Assembly: GCF_018812025.1 (NCBI RefSeq)
Contig: NC_063061.1
Location: 9,191,589-9,255,588 of the forward strand
Source of the DNA: Megalobrama amblycephala
Lineage: Eukaryota > Chordata > Actinopteri > Cypriniformes > Xenocyprididae
Direction of reading: 5' to 3'
Length of the DNA: 64,000 nt
Below, one piece after another: positions 34,137 through 47,341 of the stretch. The notes below the pieces were generated by a model. It saw only the letters and a list, made by a program, of their open reading frames with translations, searched no databases and had not been told where the DNA came from. Every line of letters begins with the position of its first letter. Position 1 is the stretch's first letter. Made by a program: the position numbers and the translations under genes.

Positions 34137-34138
<2 letters not shown>
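33083..34138. mobile_element. MITE with CACTCAAAAAAT termini, second copy of the 17,635 family
   Basis: The left end CACTCAAAAAATAACTTG and the right end T-run plus GAGT are inverted. Interior similarity to 17,635-18,121 is detailed there. No ORF of note. Confidence 0.6.

Positions 34139-34187
<49 letters not shown>
34138..34187. repeat. (TA)n microsatellite
   Basis: About 22 TA units. Confidence 0.93.
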
Positions 34188-34207
34188 TTGTCTGTGAAAC
34201 CATGGTG

Positions 34208-34292
34208 CCACATAAAGGTGGCAGCATGGCATGCAAATGGGGTCGATCTGTTATCGACCCCGTTTGCATGCCATCCTGCCACGTTTATGTGG
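34208..34292 (+). other. Imperfect 40-bp-arm hairpin with a 5-nt loop
   Basis: Arms 34,208-34,247 and 34,253-34,292 are inverted copies with only 3 mismatches (37/40). An example is GGCATGCAAATGGGGTCGAT against ATCGACCCCGTTTGCATGCC, with loop CTGTT. Size and shape resemble a miRNA precursor, but a tiny MITE would look the same. Confidence 0.85.
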
Positions 34293-34674
34293 TCTACTTC
34301 CTACTTGCTTGTCACTCACATGACAGGTAGACCCAAGATCATTTAAAGACATACACACATAAAACGTATAAGAGGAATAAAATGACTAAAATGACTAAGA
34401 TAACATGCAAACCTATTAAAACTCTATTATACATAAAATCATTATAATATATAGAGCGGTTAAAACATGTGTCCTATGTGACAGTGTCACAAGAATAAAG
34501 AAGTTATAATGTCCAATTGCATAAAGGGTTGATTTTTATACTTTTCTTTAGTGCTTTCAAATGCCTACTGTACTTCAATAACTTTGTGAACTCTGTTTTC
34601 CAAATTAAATTGTCAAAATCACCATATATTTGTTGGTTATTAGCCGTTGCTGTGAATACCATAAAACCATACCT

Positions 34675-34830
34675 CATAGGAACAGTTCACCCAAAAATGA
34701 AAGATAGAATGTTCTGTCATCATTTACTCACTCTCATGCTGGAAGTCAGTGGTCACCAAAACTGTTTATTTACAAAAAAGAAAGTCATACAGGTTTGGAA
34801 CAACATGAGGGGTGAGTAAATGAATTTTAA
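34675..34830. mobile_element. Partial TTAA-type MITE (Angel-like)
   Basis: The left word ACAGTTCACCCAAAAATGAA and right words AAAGTCATACAGGTTTGGAA and GGGTGAGTAAATGAATTT fit the family. The outer ends are eroded. Confidence 0.65.
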
Positions 34831-35617
34831 TTTCAGTCAGGACCACTTATGTCAAAAATTACAAGAGACAAAATTTAGTCAATTTTTTATTGGAATATTT
34901 TTCTAAAGTTACAATTTGGCCGTATGACTCTGTTCTAAATTCCCCGTCCTTTTCATGAGCTCCATGAAAGCCAAGACCGGGAACAGCAGCAGCTTCTGGG
35001 GACAACCTCTCATTTTTTAACTGGGAGAGTAGCAGAAAATCCCCCTATTGAGAACAGAGCATGCATCAATGACAACAGAATGACACTGATTAAGTTAAAC
35101 ACAAGTTTAAGGGGGAGCTGGGGAGGAGGTGGGTTGCAAGCAGCATGCAGTGGAAGCAGCCAAGCAAGCAGAGAGACGGAAGCTGCATTTAAGTAATGCG
35201 CCTTATTTTAGAGTTGCCAATGGAGTCCATAGAAATCGGATCAGCTGATGTGGGTGGGGTTGGAATTTGCGAATCAGCTGATAGCGGAGCTTGACTACGA
35301 GGCCTGCCTGAACTGACGCAGAATGCTTTGTCTTTAAGGAAAGGATCATTGATTTTATTTGTTCATTTTTATTTTATTTTTCATGTGGTGAAAATATGTG
35401 CTGTACAGTAGGTTACCTTTTTAAGGGCATTTATGGTAGAAATTATTTTTTTAAATCAGACCTTTGTGTATATACCTAAATTGGCTTTCAAAAATAACCA
35501 CCCTGACAAATATTCACTGGAGTAAAAAGTGTCTTGCAATCTAGATTTGTTCTAGTTTAGCAAATTAATTTGCAATCTTGAAATGACTAACTGACTGTTT
35601 GCTCAATCTCTGCTCAG
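34831..35617. other. trpc5 upstream intron or flank; possible dispersed repeat
   Basis: Includes a GC-richer stretch at 35,100-35,330 (GGGGGAGCTGGGGAGGAGGT, GCTTGACTACGAGGCCTGCC) that looks like part of a cyprinid repeat I cannot classify. No coding exon seen. Confidence 0.4.
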
Positions 35618-36044
35618 ATTTCTCTGGACTTGTGTCATCTTATGTCACCGAGTCCACATAAACCCCATGGCGCAGCTGTACTACAACAAGGCCAGTAACT
35701 CCCCGTACCGCGATCGCATCCCCCTGCAGATTGTGAGGGCGGAGGTTGAGCTCTCTGCCAAGGAACGAGCCTACCTGACGGCGGTGGAGAAGGGCGACTA
35801 TGCTGGAGTTAAACTGGCCCTTGAGGAGGCCGAGATCTATTACAACATCAACGTGAACTGCCTGGACCCGTTGGGCCGCAGCGCACTCCTCATTGCTATT
35901 GAGAATGAGAACCTGGAGGTGATGGAGCTGCTGTTGAGTCATGGCGTGCTCATGGGCGACGCTCTCCTCTACGCCATCCGCAAGGAAGTGGTGGGAGCGG
36001 TGGAGTTACTGCTGTCCTACAGGAAGCCCAGTGGCGAGAAACAG
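35618..36044 (+). CDS. trpc5: trpc5 coding exon 1 (residues 1-126; 5' UTR to 35,666)
   Basis: An acceptor TGCTCAG at 35,611-35,617 implies that an upstream non-coding exon is spliced on. Translation starts at ATG 35,667 in the context ACCCCATGG, a good Kozak match, and gives [17 protein letters not shown]. Residues 30-126 form the first ankyrin-type repeats ([40 protein letters not shown]), which build the cytosolic ring of the channel. The exon ends GGCGAGAAACAG before GTGTGTG, phase 0. Compared with mammals the substitutions are conservative. The acceptor and therefore the UTR start are inferred; the coding part is secure. The opposite-strand ORF over this exon is a shadow. Confidence 0.95.
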
Positions 36045-36229
36045 GTGTGTGAGGGTGTGACTTCCTTTAAAGGGAGAGTCACATTCCAAGCTGTATTGAT
36101 ATGCTATTCCTAATTTTGAGGAGAACCAGAAAAACTGAAAAATAAGACATGTTGCAGAGTAGGACTGGGCTGATAATACTGACTAATCGATTTGAATCAG
36201 TCTTCATTTTTATGAAGCGATATTGCTTC

Positions 36230-36762
36230 TTAAAGGGGTAGTTCATCCCAAAAATGACAATGATCCCATGATTTACTCACCCTCAAGCCATCCTAGGTGT
36301 ATATGACTATCTTCTTTCAGACAAACAGAATTGGAGTTATATTAAAAAATATCCTGGCTCTTCCAAGCTTTATAATGGTAGTGAATAGGGCTCGAGATTT
36401 TGAAGCCCAAAAAAGTCCATCATAAAAGTAATCCATACGACTCCAGGGGGTTAATAAAGGCCTTCTGAAGTGAAGCGGTGGGTTTATAAACTATAATACC
36501 TGGGTTTCTGGCAACGGCCGTACACATGTCAAGTTCCAGTGGAAGAGTGACCTCTGACCCAACAAGTTTATGATGGCTGGATCCACTTTTTTGGACTTTA
36601 AAATCTTAAGCCCCATTCACTAGCATTATAAAGCTTTGAAAAGCCAGGATACTAACTCAGATTGTGTGTTGTCTGAAAGAATAAAGTCATATACACCTAG
36701 GATGGCTTGATAATGAGTAAATCATGGGATGATTTTCATTTTTGGGTGAACTATCCCTTTAA
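36230..36762. mobile_element. TTAA-flanked cyprinid MITE in trpc5 intron 1, complete
   Basis: TTAA at 36,230 and 36,759. The left end AAAGGGGTAGTTCATCCC pairs with the right end GGGTGAACTATCCCTTT. Inner segments also pair (GCCATCCTAGGTGTATATGA / TCATATACACCTAGGATGGC). Confidence 0.85.
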
Positions 36763-38811
<2,049 letters not shown>

Positions 38812-38820
38812 TGAGAGATT

Positions 38821-39375
38821 TTAACTCTTAAATGCATGAATGTTTCACCAATAATTATTACATATTCGGGTCTTTAGCGACCCGGATCTATATCTAACAT
38901 GGATGTCTTTCTAACTGCTGCAATAGTATAAAATGCTCTTGATATTTTAATAACAATTACAAAAGAATAAATTAAAGCACATTTTGTTACCTTTTGGAAC
39001 TTGGAAGAGTTCAGTTTGAGCAGATGTTTTTTACCATAATCGTCAAAGCTCTCATCCCCAGTACATTCAGCATCTGGCTCATATTTGCTATCTCAATCAT
39101 ATTCTCAAAACTATCGTTTTCAACATCTTCAAATTGAATATTTTAGTCGCTGACAGCTTCTTCACCAGATCCACCATCAAGTGACAGTGACACTAATATT
39201 TGATTGCCTTCAGTATTTGCATTGCAGTAAATCGCTGAGCCATTTCAAGTTTTGCTGATGATACTTCCTGTTATTTTGTTTTATACCTGCAGTAATTATG
39301 AGTGAAACATCACATCATCATGGTGTATCAGACATTGCCACCTTGAGGATAAAGATGCACTTATTGCACTTCATC
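38821..39375 (-). mobile_element. Truncated piggyBac-like element in trpc5 intron 2
   Basis: Begins TTAACTCTTAAATGCATGAA, then ACATATTCGGGTCTTTAGCG. This is the same sequence as the right end of the element at 57,112-57,947 read inverted. Blocks corresponding to that copy's acidic, transposase-like N-terminal stretch are recognisable on the minus strand. The distal TIR is missing, so the copy is truncated near 39,370. Confidence 0.65.
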
Positions 39376-39559
39376 AGAAATTCTGTTGCATAGAAAAAAA
39401 ATACACTATTACATACTAGTGGACTAGTAAATATACTCGCTTCTCAAGGAGAACCCTTCTTATTGCTTACACCCTACATATGAGGGCGTGGTTGTGTGAA
39501 ATTAAATAAAAAATATGGAACGTGATCCCCTTTTTAATTGGTTTCCAGCATAATTGAAG

Positions 39560-41640
39560 GATTGGTCGCGGTGATTTGATGTGACCCCTTCACTTTCTGG
39601 TGACAACTTTTTAGCAGAAGTGTTTAGCATTAGAAGCCAGCAGCTGGTAATTGCTGAGGACAACTGTTTTTAGAAGGAGCAGTTGCGGTGAGATGATGCA
39701 ACCCCTTCACTTTCAGTTTGACCACCTTCTGGTTTGACCGGAGGTATTAGCAGTGCTGAGGCAGTAGCTTATTGAAGGAGTGGTTGCGTTGAGATGAGTC
39801 TGCGCTTCTTCCAGCTCAGATGGTGAAACTGTTGAGAGACATCTGTTTTTAGAAGGGCTGGTCGTGGTGAAATGATGTGACCCCTTCACTTTTGCTTACT
39901 CTCCCTCCATATTCTGGAGGTGTTAGCAGCTTATTGAAGGAGTGGCCGCAGTGAGATGATGCAACCCCTTCACTCTTTAGCTGCTCTGCCGAGGTACAAA
40001 CACTTTTCAGAATGCAATGAGAAGTAGAAGAGTGGAGACACTGAAAGTTGTAGCCTGTAATGCTGAAGTTAGAAAGCATTTTGCATGCTCCCTTTGGAAA
40101 GCTGCTCAAGTACCCCCTAAGATAAAGCAAAGTAGACAGAATTATGATGGGTACTTGCAATACTCTCTCTGCTTTGTTTACCTCTTGTTGTGCCTTGAAG
40201 TAAGGGTATTGCCTCCCTTTTGGTGGGTGCTCTACTAAAGATGAATTGCTAGCTATAGCGGGTTTTGAGTAGAGTACCTTTACTCTAGACAGGGTATGAG
40301 CTGCTCTCCCCCAATGACATTGGGGTCTTTAAGTAGGGTGAACATGATTTCACCAAGTACAACATGTTCCTGGATCAACATCTTTGTTGATCCTGGAACA
40401 ACATTCCAATCAACCAATCAGAATTAAGCGACAAGTTTACCATTTATGTGAAGTTTAGGCTTACAACCTGGGTTAGGTGCTTCCACAACAGTGTTATTCA
40501 ACTATCATTTCCCTCTGATTTTAGGGATAAGTTATGGGTAGGGTTAGGTTTACGGGTTGGGAAAAGGTTAGGACTAAATTTTCGGATAGGAATGTTGTTC
40601 CAGGATCAACTAAATATGTTGATCCAGGAACATGTCTTACTTGGAAAAATCACGGTGACCCTTTAAGTAGGGCCTGAGCTCCCTGGGAGATGAGAGTTAC
40701 TTTTCATTTTCCTCCCCTTTAGGGAGTAGGGCCGTAGGGATGTAGTCTTCCCCTTGGGGCAGCAGCAACATCGAAGGAGCACCTTGCTTATTCCCTGTGA
40801 TAAGCTGCTCAAGTACCCTCAAGTTAGAGCAGGGTGAATGGAACTATGTTGGGCAACTCATAAACTCCTACTGTTTTGTTTACCTGCCTTCCTAACTATT
40901 GTTGGGTCTTGAAGCAGGGATATTGCTATCCTTTGGATATGTGCTTGACTATGGCCCTGGTTCAATAAGTAGAGGAAGTTCACCTGTGGGCATCCCATCT
41001 TGTTTTCCATCACGTAATATCATAAAAAGCGCTAGCTTTAACAGGTCTCCCCCAGTTATATTGGGGTCTTGAAGTAGAACATAAGCTTCCCTGCAGTTCC
41101 CTGGGGGTTTAGAGTCTGTGTGATATGAGTGGTGGGCATACTGCATTATTCTTTCCTGAGTAGGAGTAAGGATTAGGCTCCCCTTTGAGGGTCAATAATA
41201 GTGAAGGTTGTAGTCTGAAGCTAATTACTAAGGTTTTTAGCACTTTGCATGCTCTCTTTCTTAATCTGCTCTTAGGATATCCCTTAGGGTAGAGCATACC
41301 CTAATGAATGAACATAAAGGAGTTAGGTAATCACAAATTTCCTCAGTTTCATTTGTCTCCTCCCCAATTATGGTTGGGTCTTGAAGTTCCCCTATAGCTG
41401 AGTATTGTGCAAAGTCTCTAGTTGATCCATGTTTGGAGAACCTGGTAAATAAAGGCAGTTTTTCTAGCGGCCTCCCTTCTTGTTATGGTAGCGCTATAAT
41501 CAGATGAATGCATGAAGTCTCCTTGTGGTTCCTGAACTTTTCTCAAGTAGGGTTGAGTTCTCCCCTATGTCTCTAGGATAATCAAGTAGAGCTTAAGCTC
41601 CCCTGCAGTTTCCCTAGGGGTTGAGTTGCAATGGCAAGAT
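39560..41640. repeat. Block of degenerate tandem-like repeats in trpc5 intron 2
   Basis: Words recur in order: ATGATG(C/T)(A/G)ACCCCTTCACTTT with GAAGGAGTGGTTGCG; AGCTGCTCAAGTACCC with TGTTTACCTCTTGTTG; and TTGGGGTCTTGAAGTAG with CCCTGCAGTTCCCTGGGGGT. Units are hundreds of bases long and highly diverged. A hAT MITE interrupts the block at 40,336. I do not recognise the family. Confidence 0.55.
40336..40661. mobile_element. hAT-type MITE with perfect 8-bp TSD
   Basis: TTTAAGTA is duplicated at 40,328-40,335 and 40,662-40,669. Ends GGGTGAACATGATTTCACCA and, inverted from the right, GGGTCACCGTGATTTTTCCA. Subterminal GTTCCTGGATCAACAT is mirrored by TGTTGATCCAGGAAC. Confidence 0.88.
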
Positions 41641-42865
41641 TTTTTGGCTTTCATTTTATGCCACTCTTGTATTTGCATTCCTTTTAATGAAGTGAAGGTT
41701 ATGAAGGCACGTCACCAGACAAAAGAGTTGATGACATGTCTTGCAGGCCCCTCTTATACTTACAGCCACTCGGCTTGTGACGTCATGGACTACCGTCGGC
41801 CAATAAATTGGCTTGTTTGTTGCATGTATTCAGACACCAGTCACACTGGAGGCATTGCACACAACATCTCGTTCTCCTTCTCATATGCAACCTAAGACAG
41901 TATTGGCGTAGTCATAGCACAAGCTCATATTCCCTGTGCCATTTTTTTAAAGCCGAGCTGAAAAGAATGTATGAATTTGATAATTTTTTATAATTAAAAA
42001 AATGTGAAAAAATAATTAAATAAATAAAAACAAACAACTAAACCAGGACATTAAAATATTCAGAACTTAAAATAAATCAGAACTTTTCATATTTCCCTAG
42101 AAATGTTATCTTGAGATGAAGGGCTGTCAAAAGAACATTTGTTTTCCAATGCTGAAGGAATCATTGCAAAATGCTTTCACGAGAGGTGACAGTTCAAGTT
42201 GCTGTTGCATTTTGAATCAGTCGTCTGTTTAATAGGACCCCACAGCAGAATGGACTCCTTTCATAAAATATAATAACATTTCAGAGCAATGTAGGTCAGG
42301 CAGCAAGAGAAAATGTGATTTGAGAAACATTATTTATACGATTCTTATGGGCAGGCACATCATTTTACTCCTGCGTTGTGTAAAAGGGAGCCATTTTGGA
42401 GGGTTTTTTCAATGCTAAAATATAAACCTTGGATTAACTGGAACATTGTAACAGTCATGTAAAGTTGGGGTGGTGTGGATGGAAGGTTGGAGGTTTAAAC
42501 TTCACAAGGGTTGATTTGTAAATCATCAACATTGGGCTCTTGAGCAAGTTGTACCAGGTTATACTCTAGGGAAAAAGACTTTGTAATAAACATAATGTAT
42601 ATTTTACTAAATACTAAATGACTACTTATTCAAAGTCTGATAGGTTGATTTAATAACTGATTTCACCTCAAATGCCTGTGGAAAAGGGTATTGCGTAATG
42701 ATGTGAATGCCAAACCTCACTTATGTTTACCCACTATAAAACCTCTTCAACATTTAACAGTTTATGTGCACTTTGCTTTTCTCAATATGGTTGATAGATA
42801 ATAGCTAACAGAAAAAACTGAAACATTAGGTTAATATATGAATATCAATGCCCATATATCATATT
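41641..42865. other. trpc5 intron 2, no recognised feature
   Basis: Short ORFs without known motifs; AT-rich toward 42,000. Confidence 0.5.
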
Positions 42866-42869
42866 TCAT

Positions 42870-42935
42870 ATACATTTATGCATTTAGTAGATGCTTTTAT
42901 CCAAAGTGACTTATAATATAGAGCGACATGAGCAC
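42870..42935 (+). mobile_element. Fish SINE/LINE 3'-tail fragment
   Basis: TACATTTATGCATTTAGTAG, then ATGCTTTTATCCAAAGTGAC, is the highly repeated 3' segment shared by several fish SINEs and their partner LINEs. The tRNA-like head is absent. Confidence 0.6.
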
Positions 42936-43438
42936 TTTGTTACAGATGCAACAATATTCAAAACAAAACAAAATTTACAATAACAACTTATAATAGAGGA
43001 ACATAAACACCTCTGCACAGAGGCAAAAATATACAAAACACAACAATAATACTACGATGATGTAGAATTTTTACAAATTCACTAACATTTTTGCATTACA
43101 TTTTTATAATAATTTATAAGAGATTTTTAAAAATTTGGATGGAAATGTGCTTCACAATAGAAAAAAAAAAACTTGATTCTATAAATCACTTTCTTTTTGC
43201 AAGACATTCCTCATTTACAAATGATTCAGTTTTCATATACTTTCATAGTATCATACCATGTAGCCAAGAATATGTATCTGTATGAATTTAACATCTATTT
43301 GATCTTTTCAACAATTTAATGCATCAATCTCAAGCAATCAAAAAGATTATGCCAGGCAATGAATAGCATCTTTAACTGTATTTGTCATGAATTTTCACAG
43401 GCTTATTAGATCATTCAACCATTATTATATTCTAACAG

Positions 43439-43775
43439 TTTGTAGCTCAGCCCAACTGCCAGCAGCTCCTGGCAACACTGTGGTATGATGGTTTCCCGGG
43501 TTGGAGACGTCGTCACTGGGCAGTGAAGCTCGTCACTTGCTTCATCATTGGCCTGCTCTTCCCTGTCTTCTCCCTCATATACCTTCTGGCTCCAAAGAGC
43601 ACTCTTGGAACCTTCATCAAGAAGCCATTCATCAAGTTCATCTGCCACACTGCCTCCTACCTGACCTTCCTCTTGCTCCTCCTCCTCGCCTCACAGCATA
43701 TCGTGCAAACGGACCTGCATGTACAGGGACCTCCACCCACCATTGTGGAGTGGCTGATCTTACCCTGGGTTCTAG
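43439..43775 (+). CDS. trpc5: trpc5 coding exon 3 (residues 301-412 plus first base of 413)
   Basis: Follows a TCTAACAG acceptor and starts [20 protein letters not shown], the pre-S1 elbow that dips into the membrane. S1 is about residues 331-351 ([20 protein letters not shown]). The [17 protein letters not shown] linker leads into S2, about 368-388, a very leucine-rich [11 protein letters not shown]. The exon ends in the loop after S2 ([16 protein letters not shown]) at CTAG before GTAAGA, phase 1. Some S1 residues differ from mammals but hydrophobicity is kept. Overlapping short ORFs in another frame are shadows. Confidence 0.95.
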
Positions 43776-43805
43776 GTAAGATTTCTTGGGTACATTTAAG
43801 CGCAA

Positions 43806-43852
43806 CGGATGGATGGATGGATGGATGGATGGATGGATGGATGGATGGATGG
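43806..43852. repeat. (GGAT)n microsatellite 30 bp after exon 3
   Basis: About 11 perfect GGAT units immediately inside trpc5 intron 3. Confidence 0.95.
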
Positions 43853-44167
43853 GCTGGTGTACTTCAAATCTTAAAAGTATATTTAAAAAAAACTGTACTT
43901 ATTGTACAGTATTGTACACTTACTGTACAGTTAATACCGTATTAATGAAATAAAAGGCCACTTAAGTGTACTTAAAGAGATTACACTTTTATGACTGTTT
44001 CTTAACCTAAGTACACTTTTAAATAGTGCACTTCATATTAAGGTAAAAATAAAAGTTTTAAATCATAATTTTTTATCTTTTGTTGTCCTTTGAAAAAGTA
44101 CACTTATTTTGATGTCTTGACTAACATACTTAAACACATACTAGTGTTATTCAGTATTACATTTATA

Positions 44168-44399
44168 CCCGGTTTCACAGACAAGGCTTAAGCCTAATCC
44201 CAGACTAAAAGCTGTTTTAACTGAAATCAACTTCCACGGACATATCTTAAAATACTGTATGTCAATGCCATTGTTTTGTCTCAAGATGCACACCAGTAAT
44301 ATTTTTTTTTCTAATGCATGTTTATGAAAGCCACTTAAATGTCCTAATTGAATTAAGTCCTAATTCTGGCTTAATCTAAGCTCTGTCTGTGAAACCGGG
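44168..44399. mobile_element. MITE with CCCGGTTTCACAGACA termini
   Basis: The left end CCCGGTTTCACAGACAAGGC and the right end TCTGTCTGTGAAACCGGG are inverted, and the next words also mirror (TTAAGCCTAAT / GGCTTAATCTAAG). No ORF. Confidence 0.82.
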
Positions 44400-44745
44400 C
44401 CATAAAGTTAATAATTTTAATTGTACTGAATTGCAACTTCACCTTTACAGATGTGTAATTACAAATATATTTTAATACATGGTATTAGTTTCAATAGTGT
44501 ACTTTAATTTACCATAAATCCTTGTCAGCACATTCAACACTTCAACCAGTAAGGACCAGTAGGTGTTTCAAAAAGCACTCGTACGTTTAACTAATTGCAT
44601 TTAATATAAATTTAAACTATAATACATTTACATTTTAATTGTAAATAACATGCAATTAAGTGTCCAAAAACATTACATTCAGTTCGCACTTAAGTACATT
44701 CTTTTAAAGTATTTAATTTCCATAATAAGTCCTTGCTTTAAAATA

Positions 44746-45547
44746 CACCAATCAGGCATAACATTATGAGCACTGACAGTTGAAGTGAATAACACTGATT
44801 ATCTCTTCATCATGGCACCTGTTATTTGGTGGGATATATTAGGCAGCAAGTGAACATTTTGTCCTCAAAGTTGATGTGTTAGAAGCAGGAAAAATGGGTA
44901 AGTGTAAGGATTTGAGTGAGTTTGACAAGGGCCAAATTGTGATGGCTAGACGACTGGTTCAGAGCATCTCCAAAACTGCAGCTCTTGTGGGGTGTTCCCG
45001 GTCTGCAGTGGTCAGTATCTATCAAAAGTGCTCCAAGGAAGGAACAGTGGTGAACCAGCGACAGGATCATGGGCGGCCAAGGCTCATTGATGCACGTGGG
45101 GAGCAAAGGCTGGCCCGTGTGGTCCGATCCAACAGACGAGCTACTGGAGCTCAAATTGCTCAAGAAGTTAATGCTGGTTCTGATAGAAAGGTGTCAGAAT
45201 ACACAGTGCATCAGTTTGTTAAGTATGGGCTGCAGACCAGTCAGGGTGCCCATGCTGACCCCTGTCCACTGACGAAAGTGCCAACAGTGGGCACATGAGC
45301 ATCAGAACTGGACCACGGAGCAATGGAAGAAGGTGGCCTGGTCTGATGAATCACGTTTTCTTTTACATCACGTGGATGGCCGGGTGTGTGTGTGTTGCTT
45401 ACCTGGGGAACACATGGCACTAGGATGCACTATGGGAAGAAGGCAAGCTGGTGGAGGCAGTGTGATGCTTTTCTCGACGGGTCAGGGCTGTTTTGGCAGA
45501 AACACACTATTTGGAAGGTGGTCAAAATGTTATGCCTAATCGAAGTG
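44746..45547 (+). mobile_element. Defective Tc1-like transposon in trpc5 intron 3
   Basis: Ends CACCAATCAGGCATAACATT and, inverted from the right, CACTTCGATTAGGCATAACA are bordered by TA on each side. It contains a broken Tc1 transposase gene (separate entry). At 802 bp it is about half the length of a full Tc1 element. It lies in the same orientation as trpc5. Confidence 0.88.
44894..45480 (+). pseudogene. Broken Tc1-family transposase
   Basis: From [20 protein letters not shown] the frame shows the paired-type helix-turn-helix DNA-binding region of Tc1 transposases ([19 protein letters not shown]), then the GRPR-type hinge seen as [15 protein letters not shown], then the second HTH. A frameshift occurs near 45,285. 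After it VAWSDESRFLL, containing the second Asp of the DDE triad region, appears in another frame. The C-terminal third with the last catalytic Asp/Glu is deleted. No active enzyme can be made, but the DNA-binding half stays open for about 130 codons. Confidence 0.85.
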
Positions 45548-46515
45548 TACTTCTTTTGCACACGGTCATATATCTTTTTCAAACTATGGCTTAAAATTTT
45601 TTTTAAATCCCTATGCAGAAAATGAATAGGAAAAATAAAGTGGGCGGACACTGTAATGCTGGAACCCAAAGGGTAAAACTGTAGTCTCAAATATCCATTT
45701 AGCTCAAATAATGACAAAACTATGATCTGTAACATTCATTTAGCTGACTCATTCGTCAAGCAGCAAAACTGTTCGACTGCACAGGAAATAGATACGGCTA
45801 TGGTTTTATCCCTCTGATGAAGTAAATGAATACTCATGAATTATTGATCTAATAATTTATTGACCTCAAGACAAAAGCAGACGAAATCATATTTGAAGCC
45901 CCAGTTCAGAACTGATTACATCAGGGATCAATCATAATGGCTTGAGGTTTTCTCTAAAAGTACACACAAGCCCAGAAGTAGACACGAGTGGAGGCTTGAA
46001 ACAAATTATGTGTAGTCTGGAGGACAGGTGCAATCAGATAGAAAGGAGTTTGCTTTATTTCTGTGAATAAGAAGCTGAACATCAGGCAGTAAAACATTGA
46101 AAAATATATATTTTAGCCTAGCAATATATATATATATATATTAATTTGGGGGGCAAGAAATGTTGCAAAATCCCTGAGGGGCAGGGCGGAAAATATGTTA
46201 AAAATATGGAAAATATGTCTTTTGTGTGTAACACCAAAAACACCAAATTCTATATCATTCTATAGGGCCTTAATTTTTTTCACAATTTCAGTTCATTTTT
46301 ATGCATATTTTGCACTTTAGATTTTTTTTTCTTAAATGCAAACTGCAAAAAAGTTAAAAAAAAAAAATGTTTATTCTTAAACTCACTTTGAACATCACTG
46401 GAAAAAAAAAAAATATGCAGAAGAAACCTTGCCTTAAGGTATTCTGTAGTGAAAGTGGAAGAACTGTGCTTTTAATACCGTTTTACAGATATTCTAATTT
46501 TGTTTGTCCTTGCAG
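45548..46515. other. trpc5 intron 3, distal part
   Basis: AT-rich; short (TA)n at 46,124-46,142 and poly(A) tracts. The acceptor for exon 4 is CCTTGCAG. Confidence 0.6.
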
Positions 46516-46655
46516 GCTTCATCTGGGCAGAGATTAAAGAGATGTGGGATGGAGGTTTCACAGAGTACATCCATGACTGGTGGAACCTGATGGATTTTGC
46601 AATGAACTCCCTCTACCTGGCCACCATATCTCTTAAAATGGTGGCCTACTTTAAG
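46516..46655 (+). CDS. trpc5: trpc5 coding exon 4 (residues 413-459)
   Basis: Encodes [20 protein letters not shown], then [20 protein letters not shown] and MVAYFK. This is the S2-S3 region and S3 itself. Glu418, Glu421, Asn436 and Asp439, the four ligands of the intracellular Ca2+ site of TRPC4/5, are all present. The donor is AAG|GTTGAC, weaker than the GTAAG/GTGAG donors of the other exons, yet the frame continues exactly into exon 5. The open frame beyond 46,655 is intron sequence belonging to a MITE. Confidence 0.94.
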
Positions 46656-46904
46656 GTTGACACCATAATTTATATGCAAGCTACAGGGTCATTCCGTGTC
46701 AACTCAACCAGAGGTCCCCGGCTCAATATTTTTTTCTGTAGAAAGACAAATAGTGATGAAAGAAATCCCAGAGATATGGGCATGTTAATGTGGCTCCATG
46801 AGTAAACTGGTAAATTGTACACATTTTCATCAAAAACCAAATGTGGGTCACTATGCACACAGTTGATACTTTTTTCTTTTAAAGAGGAATATCTGAAGAA
46901 CAAA

Positions 46905-47283
46905 TGTGACCATGGACCACAAAACCAGTCGCACGGGTATATTTGTAGCAATAGCCAACGATACATTGTATGGGTCAGTAAAGATCATGTTCCATGGAGA
47001 TATTTTGTAAATATCCTTCCATAAATATATCGAAAATGTATTTTTGTGAGTGGATATGCATTGCTAATGACTTCATTTGGACAACTTTAAAGGCGATTTT
47101 GTCAATATTTTGAGTTTTTTGAAACCTCAGATTCCAGATTTTCAAATAGTTGTATCTCAGCCAAATATTGTCCTATCCTAACAAACCATACACCAATTGA
47201 ATTTATTTATTCAGCTTTCAGATGATGTATAAATCTCAATTTCAAAAAATTTACCCTATGACTGGTTTTGTGGTCTAGGGTCA
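46905..47283. mobile_element. Nested MITE (GACCATGGACCACAAAACCA ends)
   Basis: The left end TGTGACCATGGACCACAAAA and the right end GACTGGTTTTGTGGTCTAGG plus GTCA are inverted. The interior matches a very common cyprinid repeat (AGATTTTCAAATAGTTGTAT, CAGCTTTCAGATGATGTATA). No ORF. Confidence 0.82.
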
Positions 47284-47341
47284 TAAATAACGTTAAAACT
47301 ATCTCATTTTTCTATCAGCTTAATTGCATAGAACATACCCT

